From Pyrenopolyporus hunteri (taxonomy: Eukaryota > Ascomycota > Sordariomycetes > Xylariales > Hypoxylaceae): a stretch of 64,000 nt of DNA. Location: the NCBI GenBank assembly GCA_902806595.1, contig CADCXC010000009.1, positions 806,001-870,000 of the forward strand. Reading direction: 5' to 3'. The translations under genes were made by a program, and so were the position numbers. A model generated the notes under the pieces. The model made no database searches. It worked only from the letters and a program-made list of their open reading frames with translations, and was not told where the DNA came from. Positions 10,954 through 22,117 of the stretch are shown here, in pieces. Each line of letters starts with the position of its first letter. Within the stretch, counting starts at the first letter, position 1.

Positions 10954-12069
10954 ACTGGTATCGTAGCATTAGAGAAATTCACATCCGAACCTGAGGCTGG
11001 AGACCCGATTGACGATGAACTGATGGAATCGCTCCTAAAGAATGGTGATTCCAATAAGTCTATTATTCATTTCGCCCTTGCCAGCATAAGCCATGTAATC
11101 GACTGCTTGTTACGACTATCCATCACCATCGCTAAACAGGCTATATAAGGTCGGTTCGGGTTGAGAGTAGGCTATACACCGATTTACAGCGACTATGAAG
11201 TCAGCAATTCTCCTCTGGTACGGACTGCCTTTCCCGCTGTACCCGAAAAGATTGCCTATAAGCTTGGGAAAGCAATAACTGCACGCAAATTATTTTCGAA
11301 TACCGAGAGGAACCCAATTACAAGCTTGTACAGGATCTAAGAAACAACCGAGGTCTGTTCAAAATTCCACTTCTACCAAAGGAGTACATTGATGGGTCAT
11401 TAACGTGCCCGCTCTGCATTTTACTATTAAAGGGAGCACGGTAATAGGACGGGAGTATGTGTATTCGTCATTGCCCTTCCCTTTCCGTCTTAATCTCCCT
11501 ACTATGCATACGGACATAGACAACATGTTTTCAGAGAGTTAAGGCCATATATCTGTCTCGAGTCAGGCTGCCTATCGGGTATTCGATTCTCACATCGCTC
11601 TGATTGGTCTAGGCACATGGAGCAGATACATTGAAGGCAGTGGCTCTGTAACTTTGGGTGTGATAAGACGTTCGATAATGACGAGTTACTCCGAACCCAT
11701 ATGTCAGCGACCCATACCGATGACGTTTTAGAAAGTGACCGCGAAGCTTTTAGGAGCATGAGTAGCCAGGCCGGCCTACGAAGGGCGGAGGGGCCGTGCC
11801 CGTTATGTTCCCAAGAGGTTGAAAATTCGATACAGTATTATTATCGCGTCGGGGGTCACTCGTAGCAACTAGAATTCTTTTCAATAGCAAATATTAAGGC
11901 CGGGGCCGACTCGAGGCACACTTTCTCTTTGCGACGAGATTCATCGGTGATATTATCGGGATATTCGTCCCGTTTTGATCACCATCCATGGGTAGGTAGA
12001 CCCAGCGGAGAAAAATCGAAGAATATGGACTCTAGGGTAGCAGATCTAAATGCGGAGCTCCTAGAATAA
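10954..12069 (+). pseudogene. Decayed fungal C2H2 zinc-finger regulator
   Basis: Broken copy of a large ascomycete family of C2H2 proteins. Three blocks can be followed. Block 1 (10954-11148) carries HVIDCLLRLSITI, like the family's LFRLSVxIR helix. Block 2 (11280-11444, another frame) carries EYREEPNYKL, like the usual YREEHxxKL, then TCPLC. Block 3 (11539-12069) has LRPYICLESGC, SDWSRHMEQIH, WLCNFGC, LLRTHM, GPCPLC and a degenerate VGGH end, matching the order of finger pairs in this family. Block 3 is interrupted in frame by TGA (11632-11634) and TAG (11863-11865), both explicable as C-to-T changes of CGA and CAG. Frame changes between blocks confirm that it is dead. Family assignment is from memory of the motif order. 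Confidence 0.6.
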
Positions 12070-14080
12070 ATATTCAATCCTCGAAGTAGGACGGTATAGT
12101 TCCATAAGAGGCCTTTGATATAAGGAACAGTTAGGGTAACATTGCCAACAAGCAGGAAACTGAACTATGACTTACGTTTAAAATATATGGGGTTCCCTTT
12201 GGTGGGTTACTGAAATTCTCCGGGTCATATGAAGCTTTAATTAGTGACAAAATTGCTCCCTATGTGAGGGCTCTAGATTCCGGGGCTTAATCTTACGATG
12301 AAACGCGGTTAGTTAACCACAATGTGCGTCTATGGTTTCCCCTGGCGAATAATCATGTAGGGAATCACGCTCGTCAATTACGGACACTCGAAGCCATTCA
12401 ACAGTAGGAGTGGGCTCTAGAACCTACGAGCAAGCTGCAAGTAGCTATTATTGGCTATATGCCCTAGTATCGTAACTCACTCTATAATGTCTATACGCCA
12501 AGAAGCTTGGGGGTAAGGGACCTCGTGTTAAGACAGGAACAGAGCTGTATTAGTGCTATGTGGGGAAGTAGCCTCTCTTTCGATTCGGTTATTGGAAGAA
12601 GTGAGCGTATTCTTGCGCCTAGGTAAGAACCTACTTTCTTATAAGAGATAGTGGTATCTTAAATTAACGTCACGTCTACAGCAACCATAGCCTGCTCTAT
12701 TTGAGCCTATACGCTTAAGTACCTACCTACCCGGATAGACGTACGAGCTTGGGTAAACCGGGGAGGAGAAGCGGCGGCATGCCACCATCGCCGCGGCCCC
12801 TCTGCCTATCTATCGTGTTCATCGACTGACTGTCTTTGAGGACTCTACGGACAGATCGGGATCTTCGTGTCACGTTGGTGCATGGAAACAGTAGTGCCGT
12901 CCTATCAGTTGATGACTATATTTCGTCATCGACTCTTATCCCGCGAGATGAGTATTAAAAGCGACGCGGAGAGCTGCTGTGTTCCTCCAGGAGCGTCTCT
13001 GATTGGCGCAATGCAATTATTCATCGCACCATGATGGGCTTCTAGATAAAGAAACTGGTGCGACTGCGGTATTGCTGGAATTAAGCTTGGAGTATAACGC
13101 CGCTAGATCGACGTGTTGGAGGTTTCCCCGAGTAATTAATCTCCAAGAAGCCATCGTCATGGGTGGGTGGGTGGCCGGTGCTCAGAGAGATGTGCTGCCC
13201 CGGAGACGATGCTGAGGTGACTGACTCATAAAGGTGGGTAGAGTCAACAAGGGAAAACATTTGGGGGGGAAGAGTTGATAGGTCGGAGGTGCCAGAGGTT
13301 GAAAGTAAGGACGAAGAAAACGCTCCGGGTTGATTAATAGTGGTGATACGGTTACCTAATAACTACCTAAGGTACTTAGGCAGGTAAGCAAACAATCCAA
13401 AAGTTGCATAATGGACCCTGATATTCAATTGGCCTGGATTTATTTACAAAGGAGGAGTTCGTGGGATAAGGGCGGCAACTTCCGGGCATCATATTATGTA
13501 GCACTCCATGGTAGGTAGCAATCAGTGTACCTACACGTGCAGATATCTGCAGGTTGTACCCATAGAGGAAGATTACCGGAAGTACGATACGGTAGGCACA
13601 TGTACCTATAATGCATATAGGTAGGTATGTACAGGTACCTCTTATCATTACCTAAGCGGCTGCTCTTATAACTGGGTCTTTGTCTGGACCTACACGTATG
13701 TAAGAGGGACGCTAGTGGGTACAGATCCGTCCCCCAATCAAGGCCGTAGCCAGCCATCCAACTCACCTGCCGCTGGTTGTGTACCGGTAGTTGGGTTAGG
13801 TACCTGTAATAGTTAGGCATTATACCTACCTACAGGTATTATAGGTGTTGTAGGTACAATACCTACGCTGCAAGAAACCACTTAACACCACCACTTATTC
13901 AGCTCCCCTCCCAAACGAAACCTACAAACCACAGACGACGAAACCTCCCACCTCTTTTCTACCACATCGTTTCTCTTTCCGAAGAACATAGTCCAACTCG
14001 CACGACTAGCGATTCAGAGAAAAACAGCCCGTCCCTTGAGACCTGTTCGTTTGATCGAGGCGACATCTTCGTACTTCAAA
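12070..14080. other. Gene-poor AT-rich tract
   Basis: No intact gene. Around 12.3-12.6 kb some frames look faintly coding but are riddled with stops. From about 13.35 to 13.87 kb there is a dense cluster of TACCTA/TAGGTA units. The last 200 bases, C-rich, are the promoter and 5' UTR of the endosulfine gene. Confidence 0.55.
13355..13872. repeat. Cluster of TACCTA/TAGGTA palindromic scraps
   Basis: Many short, imperfect copies of TACCTA and its complement TAGGTA, often joined as inverted pairs (for example CCTAAGGTACTTAGG). They lie upstream of the endosulfine gene. Similar clusters recur in most spacers of this window. Confidence 0.65.
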
Positions 14081-14985
14081 ATGAATCCTCATCAGAAGAA
14101 CAAGATTGACGTCAAGGTCGGTTTTCCCATTTACCAGCATCTCCCCACCATACCATACCATACATACCATACCATACCCTACCCTACCACCTGTCTATGT
14201 ATCCCTTGTCAGATTACATGCCCATACACCCTACCCAAGCAAAGTATAAGATGAAGATACTTTCATATGACAGATGACGCCCAGAATATTGTCCTAACCT
14301 TAGGGTCTGCCACGACGGCGTTCGGACCTTGAGTCTTTGTCCATACCAAATATCTCAATCGCACCATACACACACCGCTGTCCGCGCCCTCACATCCCCC
14401 GTAGCCCCAAACCCAACCCATAGAACGATTTTAACATATAATATTTACCTATACACACGCTAACATGACCCAACCCTACAGTCGCTCTCCCCCGACGAGC
14501 AGCGCCTCTTCCGGCTCTACGGCAAGCTACCGTCCAAGTCGGACCACTTCGCCAAGCACCTGAAGGAGCGCAAGTACTTCGACAGCGGGGACTACGCGAT
14601 GTCGAAGGCGGGCAAGGGCGACAGCGTGGACACGGGCAGCGTGGGCAGCCAGCACCCGGTGCCGGAGAACATCCCGCACCTGACGTCGCCCAACGGGCAG
14701 AACGGCGGCGGCAGCAGCAGCGTCGTCGCCCACCAGCACCACCCCAGCCTGCACCATACCACCACCAGCACCACCACCGCCGTCGGCGGAGGCGTCGGCC
14801 AGCAGGTCACGGCCGCCGGCAGCCCCGTCAAGGAGAGCAGCTTCCTCCACCGCGAGACGAGCGCCGACGAGAACGACGGCCCTACCGCCCCCGCCGGTAA
14901 GCAGAACGGTAATGGAAGCAATGCGGCCGCTGCCGGTACCACCGCGGAGAACACCGACGCCCAGGCTATCCCGATCCGACGATAG
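14081..14985 (+). CDS. IGO1: Endosulfine / Igo1 PP2A-B55 inhibitor
   Basis: Small ENSA/ARPP-19 family protein. In the known pathway the Greatwall/Rim15 kinase phosphorylates it and it then inhibits PP2A-B55 and protects mRNAs on entry to quiescence. The signature RKYFDSGDYAMSKAGK, with the kinase target serine in FDSGDY, is intact at about residues 35-50, preceded by SLSPDEQRLFRLYGKLPSK. Two exons: 14081-14116 (12 codons, MNPHQKNKIDVK) and 14482-14985; total 179 aa. The exon junction fits family length, but the donor reads GTCGGT, which is unusual, and the 365-nt intron is long for this window. The C-terminal half is low-complexity (Gly, His, Ser, Thr) and ends IPIRR. Confidence 0.9.
14147..14188 (+). 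repeat. CATAC microsatellite in intron
   Basis: Imperfect repeats of ATACC/CATAC, then CCTAC, inside the endosulfine intron. Confidence 0.8.
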
Positions 14986-15818
14986 GGGAGTTGAGCTGCC
15001 CAGATAGGTACTTAGGTGTTGCCGTCGGTCGGGAGAGGGGAGATACGATAGGACGGTGGGTGGGCGATAGGCGATAGGCGATAGGTAATGGGCAATGGAC
15101 AATGGGGAGGAAAAAAGAACCAGCGGATGTATCCGACGGGAGCGTTGTCTGAATAGCCTCTACCCTACCCTCCCCCCTACCTGATCGTAGCCATCTGGGT
15201 GTTTACGTGGGACATCGGTGGTATGTGTACGTTTTGCGTTCGCCGTATGACGGTGTGGTCGGGCGCGGGCGCGGAAGAGGGGCAGAGGAGGGGAAGCACA
15301 AAAGGTGGTTAGTAGCCCTTTTTCACGATGGTTTACGAGGATTGTTCGTTCTATTTTTTTCTTTCCCCCACGTTCATGCGGCGTTTGAGGAACGGTGAAG
15401 TGTTTACGGTACAGCCGGCTAGGGACATTCGCAATTGCAGAAAAAAAAAATTATCACGGAAACGTCTATGGGACTAATTCCCCAATGCTAATCTGAGAAG
15501 ACTTTCGCTAAGAATTCCCGCTAGCTGCTTTTCTTTTGTCATTTTTTTTCCAGTGTCACTCTTGGTGGGAATATGTTCGGTACTGCTATTTAACTCTTAC
15601 CTGCAGACGCAATATGGGTTCGGCGCTGTTCTGGTGCCAGTGTCAGATAGTTGTCTTGATAGCGGCGTTTATCGCGGAAAAATACGAAGTCATTGTACTG
15701 CGTTCGCCAACTACTGCCAGTTTTCCACGTCCGCTGATTCTTGTCTTCTCATTGGGTAGGTATATACCTGTACGTCTGAGTTATTACGCTCGGCTGGTGC
15801 TCAACCGTGGTATCTTAT
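14986..15818. other. Intergenic, convergent gene ends
   Basis: 3' flanks of endosulfine (plus) and MYG1 (minus). It begins with a small GCGATAG repeat; further right are T-rich stretches. No gene recognised. Confidence 0.6.
15064..15084 (+). repeat. GCGATAG x3 tandem repeat
   Basis: Three perfect copies of a 7-nt unit, followed by diverged copies (GGCAATGGACAATGGG), in the endosulfine 3' flank. Confidence 0.9.
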
Positions 15819-16904
15819 TCATAATGCACAAGCCTTTTCTGCCATCGATTTCGCGCCTTCGAAGGTTTTATGCCCTCCGATGAAACCCGACGCGTGAATA
15901 AATACACCGCCGGGAATGCCAGTTATCTCGTCAAGCTGTTCATCACGCGCGCCCCGCCACACGTCCGGAAGAGCTTTTCGGCTCTCGAATGAATCCTTGG
16001 ACACTGACACTGCTTGTATCCTCCACTTGGCGCCGGGGACGGGCTTCTCCGGGTATAGCACGAAAAGCACCTTCTTCGGATCTCCCGCCTCTTCCTCTAG
16101 AGTGTATAGGTGATCCTTCCAGGGCACAGATTGCGTCTCAAACACCATGACGCGACCCTCGGGGTCGAACTCTAACCGCTTCCGATAGGCGTCCTGGACG
16201 ATGGCGCGCGCGGGGAGCCACGACCGCGTGAAGTAATCCAGGTCATGCGAGAACTCTTCACCGATGCGCATGCTAGCCCTGGCGAACTTCTCGTCCTCGG
16301 CGGCCTGCGCCTCGGCGGGGTCCGCGGGTACCGGGTCGTTCCAGTTCGGGTTCAGGCGCCCGACCATGGCGCCGAGCGTGAAGCCGCCGGTGCTGAAGGC
16401 CTTGGAGATGCCGGCCTCCTCGAGCTTCTTTTGGTCGTACGGCGAGATGCCGTTGTCGTGGGCGTCGAGCGCCTCGATGAAGGACTCGTAGATCTTGTTC
16501 CATATCAGGCCGACCTCGTCGCTGTCCTCGGGCTTTTGCAGCTGCTGGGCGATGATGGACTTGCCGAAGTGCATGTACACGAGCCCCGCGCTCGAGAGCT
16601 TGGTCGGCCGCCCGGGAAAGGTTGTGTCGAAGGTGCGCTGGTGGTGGTCATACCGGTTGCGCGACGGGTCGTACTCGCCGCCGACGTCGACGACGGTGTG
16701 GCATGTCTCTAGTATGGCTGGGTCGCGCGTGCGGACAAGGGAGGAGTTGGCGTATGTGGGTAGTAGGCGTAGCATGTAAACGGCGAGAGCTTCGTCGGCG
16801 TGGAAGTGGCCATTATGCGTGCCGATCTTGACGCTGCCTTCCGAGGTCTTGAGTCTCTTAGCCACGCTTTCGGCCATCTTTCTCACCGCCTGTAACATGT
16901 ACAA
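15819..16904 (-). CDS. MYG1: MYG1 exonuclease (DHH-like phosphoesterase)
   Basis: Member of the MYG1/UPF0160 family, metal-dependent RNA 3'-5' exonucleases of nucleolus and mitochondria that link ribosome production in the two compartments. Single exon, 361 aa, the usual length. Metal-binding and catalytic motifs are all present: GTHNGHFHADEALA (about residues 28-41), VRTRDP, DVGGEYD and NRYDHHQRTF, plus AHDNGISPYD in the middle and the C-terminal FIHASGFIGGHKTFEGA. Two candidate starts lie close together: ATG at 16904 (MYMLQAVRKM, hydrophobic and basic, fitting a weak mitochondrial signal) and ATG at 16877 (MAESVAKRL). Use of both would explain dual location; this is inference. Confidence 0.95.
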   Translation of the reverse strand: MYMLQAVRKMAESVAKRLKTSEGSVKIGTHNGHFHADEALAVYMLRLLPTYANSSLVRTRDPAILETCHTVVDVGGEYDPSRNRYDHHQRTFDTTFPGRPTKLSSAGLVYMHFGKSIIAQQLQKPEDSDEVGLIWNKIYESFIEALDAHDNGISPYDQKKLEEAGISKAFSTGGFTLGAMVGRLNPNWNDPVPADPAEAQAAEDEKFARASMRIGEEFSHDLDYFTRSWLPARAIVQDAYRKRLEFDPEGRVMVFETQSVPWKDHLYTLEEEAGDPKKVLFVLYPEKPVPGAKWRIQAVSVSKDSFESRKALPDVWRGARDEQLDEITGIPGGVFIHASGFIGGHKTFEGAKSMAEKACAL

Positions 16905-17722
16905 TACAATATCTTTGTGCTTGACTGCCCAGGTATGTTTCGGCGTATCGCTGCGAAGACGAGACTTTTGACGATTTCCGATCGCGTTTATTGGCTGTGA
17001 ATGCGGAAGGCCCGTCAGCTGATGGTGGGGGTTTGAACGTTGGCTATTATTTTATTTAATTTTTTTCTCCTTCCCTGAAAAAGGATGGTTACCTAAGATA
17101 CGGCGATATCGATAGGTTGGGGAGTGGAGAGTGGAACGCCTATAAGGTTCGCTAGGCGTGGTTCTAGCGGACTGTCTCATTTGTGAGAACTGACGTTTTT
17201 TGTTAGGCCAAAAGAGAAGGAGATAGTTCGAACGCGTGTTGTTGGAAGGAGCGATGCGCGGCGTCAAGGCTGAGAAGGAAACCACTCCCACCTGGCTACG
17301 CCCTCAATTTCTGGATAGGCCAGGTGGTACTGTACGTACGCTAGTATTAGATACCTCAATACCTCTCCAGTAGGCAGTACGCCCCCGACTCTCGTTGCTC
17401 TCTCCCTTTAGTCAGTCAGTCACAGTCACCTGAAGTTTACGAGGCATGGGCCGTGTTTGACAATCTGCCCATCAATCCATCGATCCGCCCGTCGTAATCA
17501 ATTCGGATAACCTCCCAAGTGGAAAAAAAAAATTATCTCATTTGTTTCTCCCAGCATTCATTCCATTCCACTACATTCCATTCAACCATCCAAAACTTCA
17601 CTTTACTTTTCTAATAATTTAATCCTTCTTTTTCTTTCTCCCCTCCCACTTCCACCATCACCACCGCCGTCGCAGCAATAACTAATTGACATCGCACCGT
17701 CGCAAAGCTTGCCTAAGCGAAT
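16905..17722. other. Divergent promoter region
   Basis: Shared upstream region of MYG1 (minus) and the Iec3-like gene (plus). The right part, from about 17.5 kb, is C/T-rich with long pyrimidine stretches typical of fungal 5' leaders. No gene recognised. Confidence 0.6.
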
Positions 17723-18778
17723 ATGAATCACTCAGTTAAAGCCGAATTTGACAAAGACGTCGACCATAGTGACCTACAAATGGCGGACTCTAGGCCATCG
17801 TACAAGTCATGGAAGAAGAAGTATCGCAAGATGCGCATCAAATTTGATCAGCAGATGCAGGAGATAGAATCTCTGCATAAGCTAGAGCAAAAGGCCATAC
17901 GAACCGCCAGGCGCCTCGCCATTGAAAACGAGTAAGACGCGTCACTTTCTCCTCCATACAATGGCCGAATAAGAGGGATGCATGCGTGCTAACTATGTTG
18001 ATTTTGTAGTCGTCTCCTAGACTTACTGATGGACATCAACGAATCGCCCCAAATTCCCTATGAGCGACGCATTGATCTGAGTTTGGAAGACGACGAGGAT
18101 GACAACGATTCCGACGCGACTCAGAAGCCTACTAAGTCTCTAAGGAAGCTAGAGAAAGAAGTACCGCACAAGTCATTCGCCGCGACTGTCGAACAGTTTC
18201 CGGATCTCTTAGACGACCTGGAGCCTCTTGATCCCGAGATCCATCCTACTTCGTTTCTAACTGCCGACGATATCGACGAGTACAATTACCAGCTCGACCT
18301 GCGGCTGGGTCGGAAGCCCAAGCCTTGCCTCGCGCCTAGCGCCATTGGAAAGGAGATCTCCAATCCTGCCGCCAACTTCGCGCTACGTAATCCTACGAGT
18401 GTTTACAATTGGCTTAGAAGGCATGCACCCAAGACGTTCCTTCAGGACCTCGAGAATAAAGAGAAGGACAAGGACAAAGGCAAAGACAAGGATGACGGGC
18501 ACGCCGATAGGGATGATGACGGTCGCAAGCGTAAGGGTGGCGGAACCTCCCGCACGAAGAGACAATCGGCGGCCAGTCGTAAGGAGAAAGAAGCCGCCGA
18601 GTCTATGGACTGGGATAACGACATAGATTACGATATGCCTGCGACGAAGGGAAAGCGAAAGAGGGATGAGGACCCCGGTTATCGACCCAAGGGTGGGTCG
18701 AGTAGACCTACGAAGAAGCGCAAGAGCAAAGACTTCGGATCTATACCGACGAAAGGCTCGCGGAAGTCGAATGCCTAA
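17723..18778 (+). CDS. iec3: INO80 chromatin-remodelling complex subunit Iec3
   Basis: Iec3 is a fungal-specific subunit of the INO80 ATP-dependent nucleosome remodeller in the nucleus. Two exons, 17723-17931 and 18010-18778 (GTAAGA donor, TAG acceptor), give 325 aa. The conserved N-terminal block is clear: SYKSWKKKYRKMRIKFDQ, then a helical stretch ESLHKLEQKAIRTARRLAIEN that runs across the intron into DRLLDLLMDINESPQIP. A second conserved part is the YNWLRRHAPKTFLQDLE region. The C-terminal third is strongly basic and low-complexity (KDKDKGKDKDD, KKRKSKD), with several nuclear-localisation-like clusters. The start is the first ATG after a long C/T-rich leader. Confidence 0.85.
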
Positions 18779-19531
18779 CTTCCAATACCAACTACTACAG
18801 TCTGGTTATCATAGTATTACGAGGGAGCTACTCCGGGCTTCCTAGATAATTATTGGACTATCTGGGCAATTATGAGAGCAGGGTCTGTAGGCGTGAGACG
18901 CGGTTGATCAAGTCAGTTCGGCATTACGTTTAATATTTTTTTTTTTTCGATGGTTATATAAACCGCAGTGCCTTCGTCTAGCCTGTTCCCAGAATTGCGC
19001 TCAGGTTTAATAATACATGTACGGCGAATGTGCCTCTTAAGGGAGCTAGCTGGCTAATCCCAGTGGGCGCTGTCTGGTGAATCAAACTCCGAGTGACATA
19101 AGGGGGGTCTCCTGGAAAGCTCGTTACAATTATTTGATTGGCTCCCACTATTTTAGCGGAATTCTCTCAGCTGCTTTAAACCCAAGATCTATCTACTCAT
19201 GCCTCTTCGGTAGCTTCATAGATGTGTATCCTATCGAACTCAACGAGGCCATCGCATGTTATAAGTGCAGATTTGAACAGTCAACCATATTTATCATAGA
19301 TTCCGCTAAAAGAGAATCGTAGGCTAAATCGACAAGGTAGTAGGTCGTCGCGATTTTCACTTTTCAGGTCTCACAAACGCTCACCAGCAAAAAAGAGCGA
19401 ACCCAAAACTCCGAAGGCGAAGGTCACACTATCTCTACCTATCCAACTTTTTATTTTTTTTTTAAAAAAGAAAACGCCGTGACCCGCCCACTCACCCACC
19501 AACCCACCCAGTCCCAAAAAAAACCCGCGCC
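18779..19531. other. Intergenic
   Basis: 3' flank of the Iec3 gene and promoter of SFM1. T-run near 18.94 kb and T/A-run near 19.45 kb. An 81-codon frame at 19077-19322 lacks protein character and was not called. Confidence 0.6.
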
Positions 19532-20587
19532 ATGCCCGAGCGGAAGACCTACGTGGTCGAGCACCTGGACCCGGAGCTGGGCCCGTGGTCGGAGCTCGAG
19601 TACGGGGCGATCGCGCGCGAGACGCAGCGCGCCGGCGGCGTGTTCATGCTGTCCTCCCTGCCCGCCGGGTTCCGCGTGCCCGGGGCCCTGGCCGCCAACC
19701 CGGCCTTCGTCGCCGAGCGCCGCGGCGTCGAGGACGTCTTCCCCCGCCCCGAGGACAGGGCTAGGGTGTGCCTGCTGGATCCCCAGGCCGAGCAGGACCT
19801 GAACCCGGATGATAAGAGGGAGTTTGATGTGTTTTTGTTTGGGGGAATACTTGGTGAGTGGGTTTTTTTTTTGCCTTCCTCTTTTTTGTCTTTATGGGTG
19901 TTGTGGGTAGAATGATAGACTGATGAGTTTTTATGTGTAGGTGATGACCCGCCGCGAGGTACGTGAGATTCTCCTTCTCTATTCCGGGAGATCAAGGCTC
20001 CTTGGAGGAGGGCTTGTGAAGGAGGATAAGAAGGATAGTAAGGAGGATGAGTAGCTAAGGTCATGCGTGAGTAGATCGCACATCTGAGCTTCGTAAGAAG
20101 GGGTTCAAAGGCCGTCGCCTAGGCCCCGTGCAGATGACGACGGACACAGCGGTGCGAGTAACGCGGATGGTGATCGAGGAGCAGTGTGAGTTTACCCCTA
20201 TCATATTCTCTGTTTTCTCCTTCTCCCATTCCCTCCCAATATTGGCCACACACATCCCTATGCGAGTATATGTGTATTATTGAATGCTCTAACGGTAGGC
20301 GCGGAACTAACCAAGTGGATGAGCAAACAGTCACGCTGAACAAAATACCCTACCTTGACTTCCCCGAACTGAAGTTCAACGAGCATGAGAGCACGCAGAT
20401 GCCGTTCCGATACGTGAAAGGGGACGACGGGAAGCCAGTTATGCCTGAGGTAAGCAACATCTTCTCCAACTGAACTCAGTACCTTATTCCGCGCCTGCAG
20501 AGGACGGTTTAAACTGACAATAATACTTAGGGCATGGTGGATCTGATCAAGAAAGACGCTGACAAGAGTATTGATGATCTATTTTAA
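19532..20587 (+). CDS. SFM1: SPOUT protein arginine methyltransferase Sfm1
   Basis: Sfm1 methylates an arginine of ribosomal protein uS3 (Rps3) in yeast and is a SPOUT-fold enzyme (DUF431). Five exons: 19532-19853, 19941-19958, 20075-20185, 20331-20449 and 20531-20587, total 627 nt (208 aa; the yeast protein is about 213). Visible landmarks: VVEHLDPELGPWSELEY near the N-terminus, MLSSLP, VCLLDPQAEQDLNPDD, FDVFLFGGILGDDPPRD (the cofactor-loop motif), RRLGPVQMTTDTAVR, IPYLDFPELKFN, TQMPFRYV and the C-terminal GMVDLIKKDADKSIDDL. The glycine motif is assembled across three exons, one of only 18 nt. Exon 1 is very GC-rich, with strong codon bias. All phases match. Confidence 0.92.
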
Positions 20588-20916
20588 AACATGATTTCCA
20601 GACAAGACTTAAGAACTATATTCTGATGAATATCGTAGTCTCAGCTACAAGTGCATGGTTCTGGCCCCTCCGTTGGCGGCTCTAGGCCGAACGATTAAGC
20701 TACGCGATGCGGGTGATAAGTATAGCTCCGAGACTGTCAATCTACCTATAGCCCACATAGAACGAGGCGAAATATGGGCACACATTGGATGTGAGTAGGC
20801 GACATTATGGGGCGTATCGTATAGAGATAGAAGTCAAGAAGCTCAAATAAGGACTTTAGGTTTCTTGCCCCTAAATAACCTAGCCAATTTTATATAGGCA
20901 AAGTAGTGCATCATGA
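20588..20916. other. Intergenic, convergent gene ends
   Basis: 3' flanks of SFM1 (plus) and the TFIIIC subunit (minus). Nothing else recognised. Confidence 0.6.
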
Positions 20917-22117
20917 TCACTCCATCTCATCTACGTCCATATCCTCCGCTGAATCTCCCTCTCCTCCAGATCCAAAGTAGTCGTTCTTATCCATCTCCTC
21001 GTCCTCTCCATTTCCTTCCTCATTAATATCATCCATCACCGTCTCCTCCTCTCCCCCATCCTCCTCCAAATCATCCCAATGAAGCGGCGTAGGCGTGGAT
21101 ATCGCAGACTCCGCCACGCTAGGCGTCGCCGACCTCGTAGCTGACCCTTCGCGGATCGACAGCGTCTTCAGAATACCCGCGTCCCTCGCCGCCCTCGCCC
21201 TCCTCGGGCCCCGGGGATGCGGCAGATTGTACTTCCCCCGGTGGCCCTGCTTCTGCTTCCGGCGCTGGTTGCGGTTCGGCCGCGGGTCGAGGCTCTTGGC
21301 GAACACGGTCACCTCGTCCGCCTCGCCCATGCGCTTCTTCAGCGCGATGAACTTCTCCAGGAAGTCGCCCTGCGTGACGCGCTCCTTCGGCGCCCACTTT
21401 TCGGCCGGCGGCACCAGCGGATGGTAGTCCCTGCGCTCCCGGGAGGCGTCGGTGTTCTGCTTCCGGCCGGGCGAGACGTCCTTGGGCTTGAGCTGCATCT
21501 CCTTCACGTTGATGCGCGCGCAGCTGGCGGCTAGCAGATCCACGTCGTGGTCGAGGTGGCGGAGAGCGGGGAGCGGGTTGTTGTCGTCGCGTTTGGCCAT
21601 CAGGAGCTCCGTGCCGACGTTCTGGCTCCATTGGCCCGAGTAGACGCGCCCCTTGTACGAGATGATAGGGTTTTCCGAGTCAAGGTCCAGAATCTGCACC
21701 TGATGGTCGTCCCCGTCGTCTGCGGTCCCTTTTGGCTGCTCTGTGGGCTTGGGATTTCTAGAGACGGTTCCGTCCTCGTCGCTGTTGTCAGGGCTGGGGC
21801 TCATCCGCCTATTCAGGTACAGCTTCGCCCTTTCGGCTTTCTCGCCACCCCTATAGCCCGGACGGTTGGTAGTGCTGGCATCGCGACTGGTGAAATCTGC
21901 CTGAGAGAGATCAAGAGTGACGTAGAAGGTCTAATTTAGGGTTAGTCGCAGCTCATATAAGTGCTTCCGCGGAGAAAATCCGCACCTCCGTCTCAGTCTT
22001 AGAGTATTCGTACTCCCATTCGGATTCATCATCCTCAGGGAGTATCGAATTATGTTGATTCGCGTGAGTTCCCGTAGCGACGCGAGGGCCTCCCCCATTT
22101 GTAATGTTATCAGCCAT
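20917..22117 (-). CDS. TFIIIC triple-barrel subunit (tau55/Sfc7-like)
   Basis: Subunit of RNA polymerase III factor TFIIIC, which binds tRNA gene internal promoters. Two exons, 21986-22117 and 20917-21930, joined in phase 0, give 381 aa; the first internal ATG (21804) would miss the conserved start. The TFIIIC_sub6 triple-barrel domain begins across the splice site with EWEYEYSKTETE then TFYVTLDLS, and continues through VQILDLDSENPIISYKGRVY, GQWSQNVGTELLMAKRD. The rest is charged and low-complexity: a basic RNQRRKQKQGHRGKYN segment and an acidic C-terminus (EEDGGEEETVMDD). The donor is GTGCGG, slightly unusual. Divergent from HIS7, with 590 nt between the starts. Confidence 0.88.

Noticed and set aside
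13355..13872. Palindromic repeat cluster considered as CRISPR or transposon termini
   Set aside because: Units are irregularly spaced with no unique spacers, no cas genes exist in a fungus, and no paired long terminal repeats or target duplications were seen.
16245..16712. 155-codon plus frame opposite MYG1
   Set aside because: Antisense shadow; the minus frame carries all MYG1 motifs.
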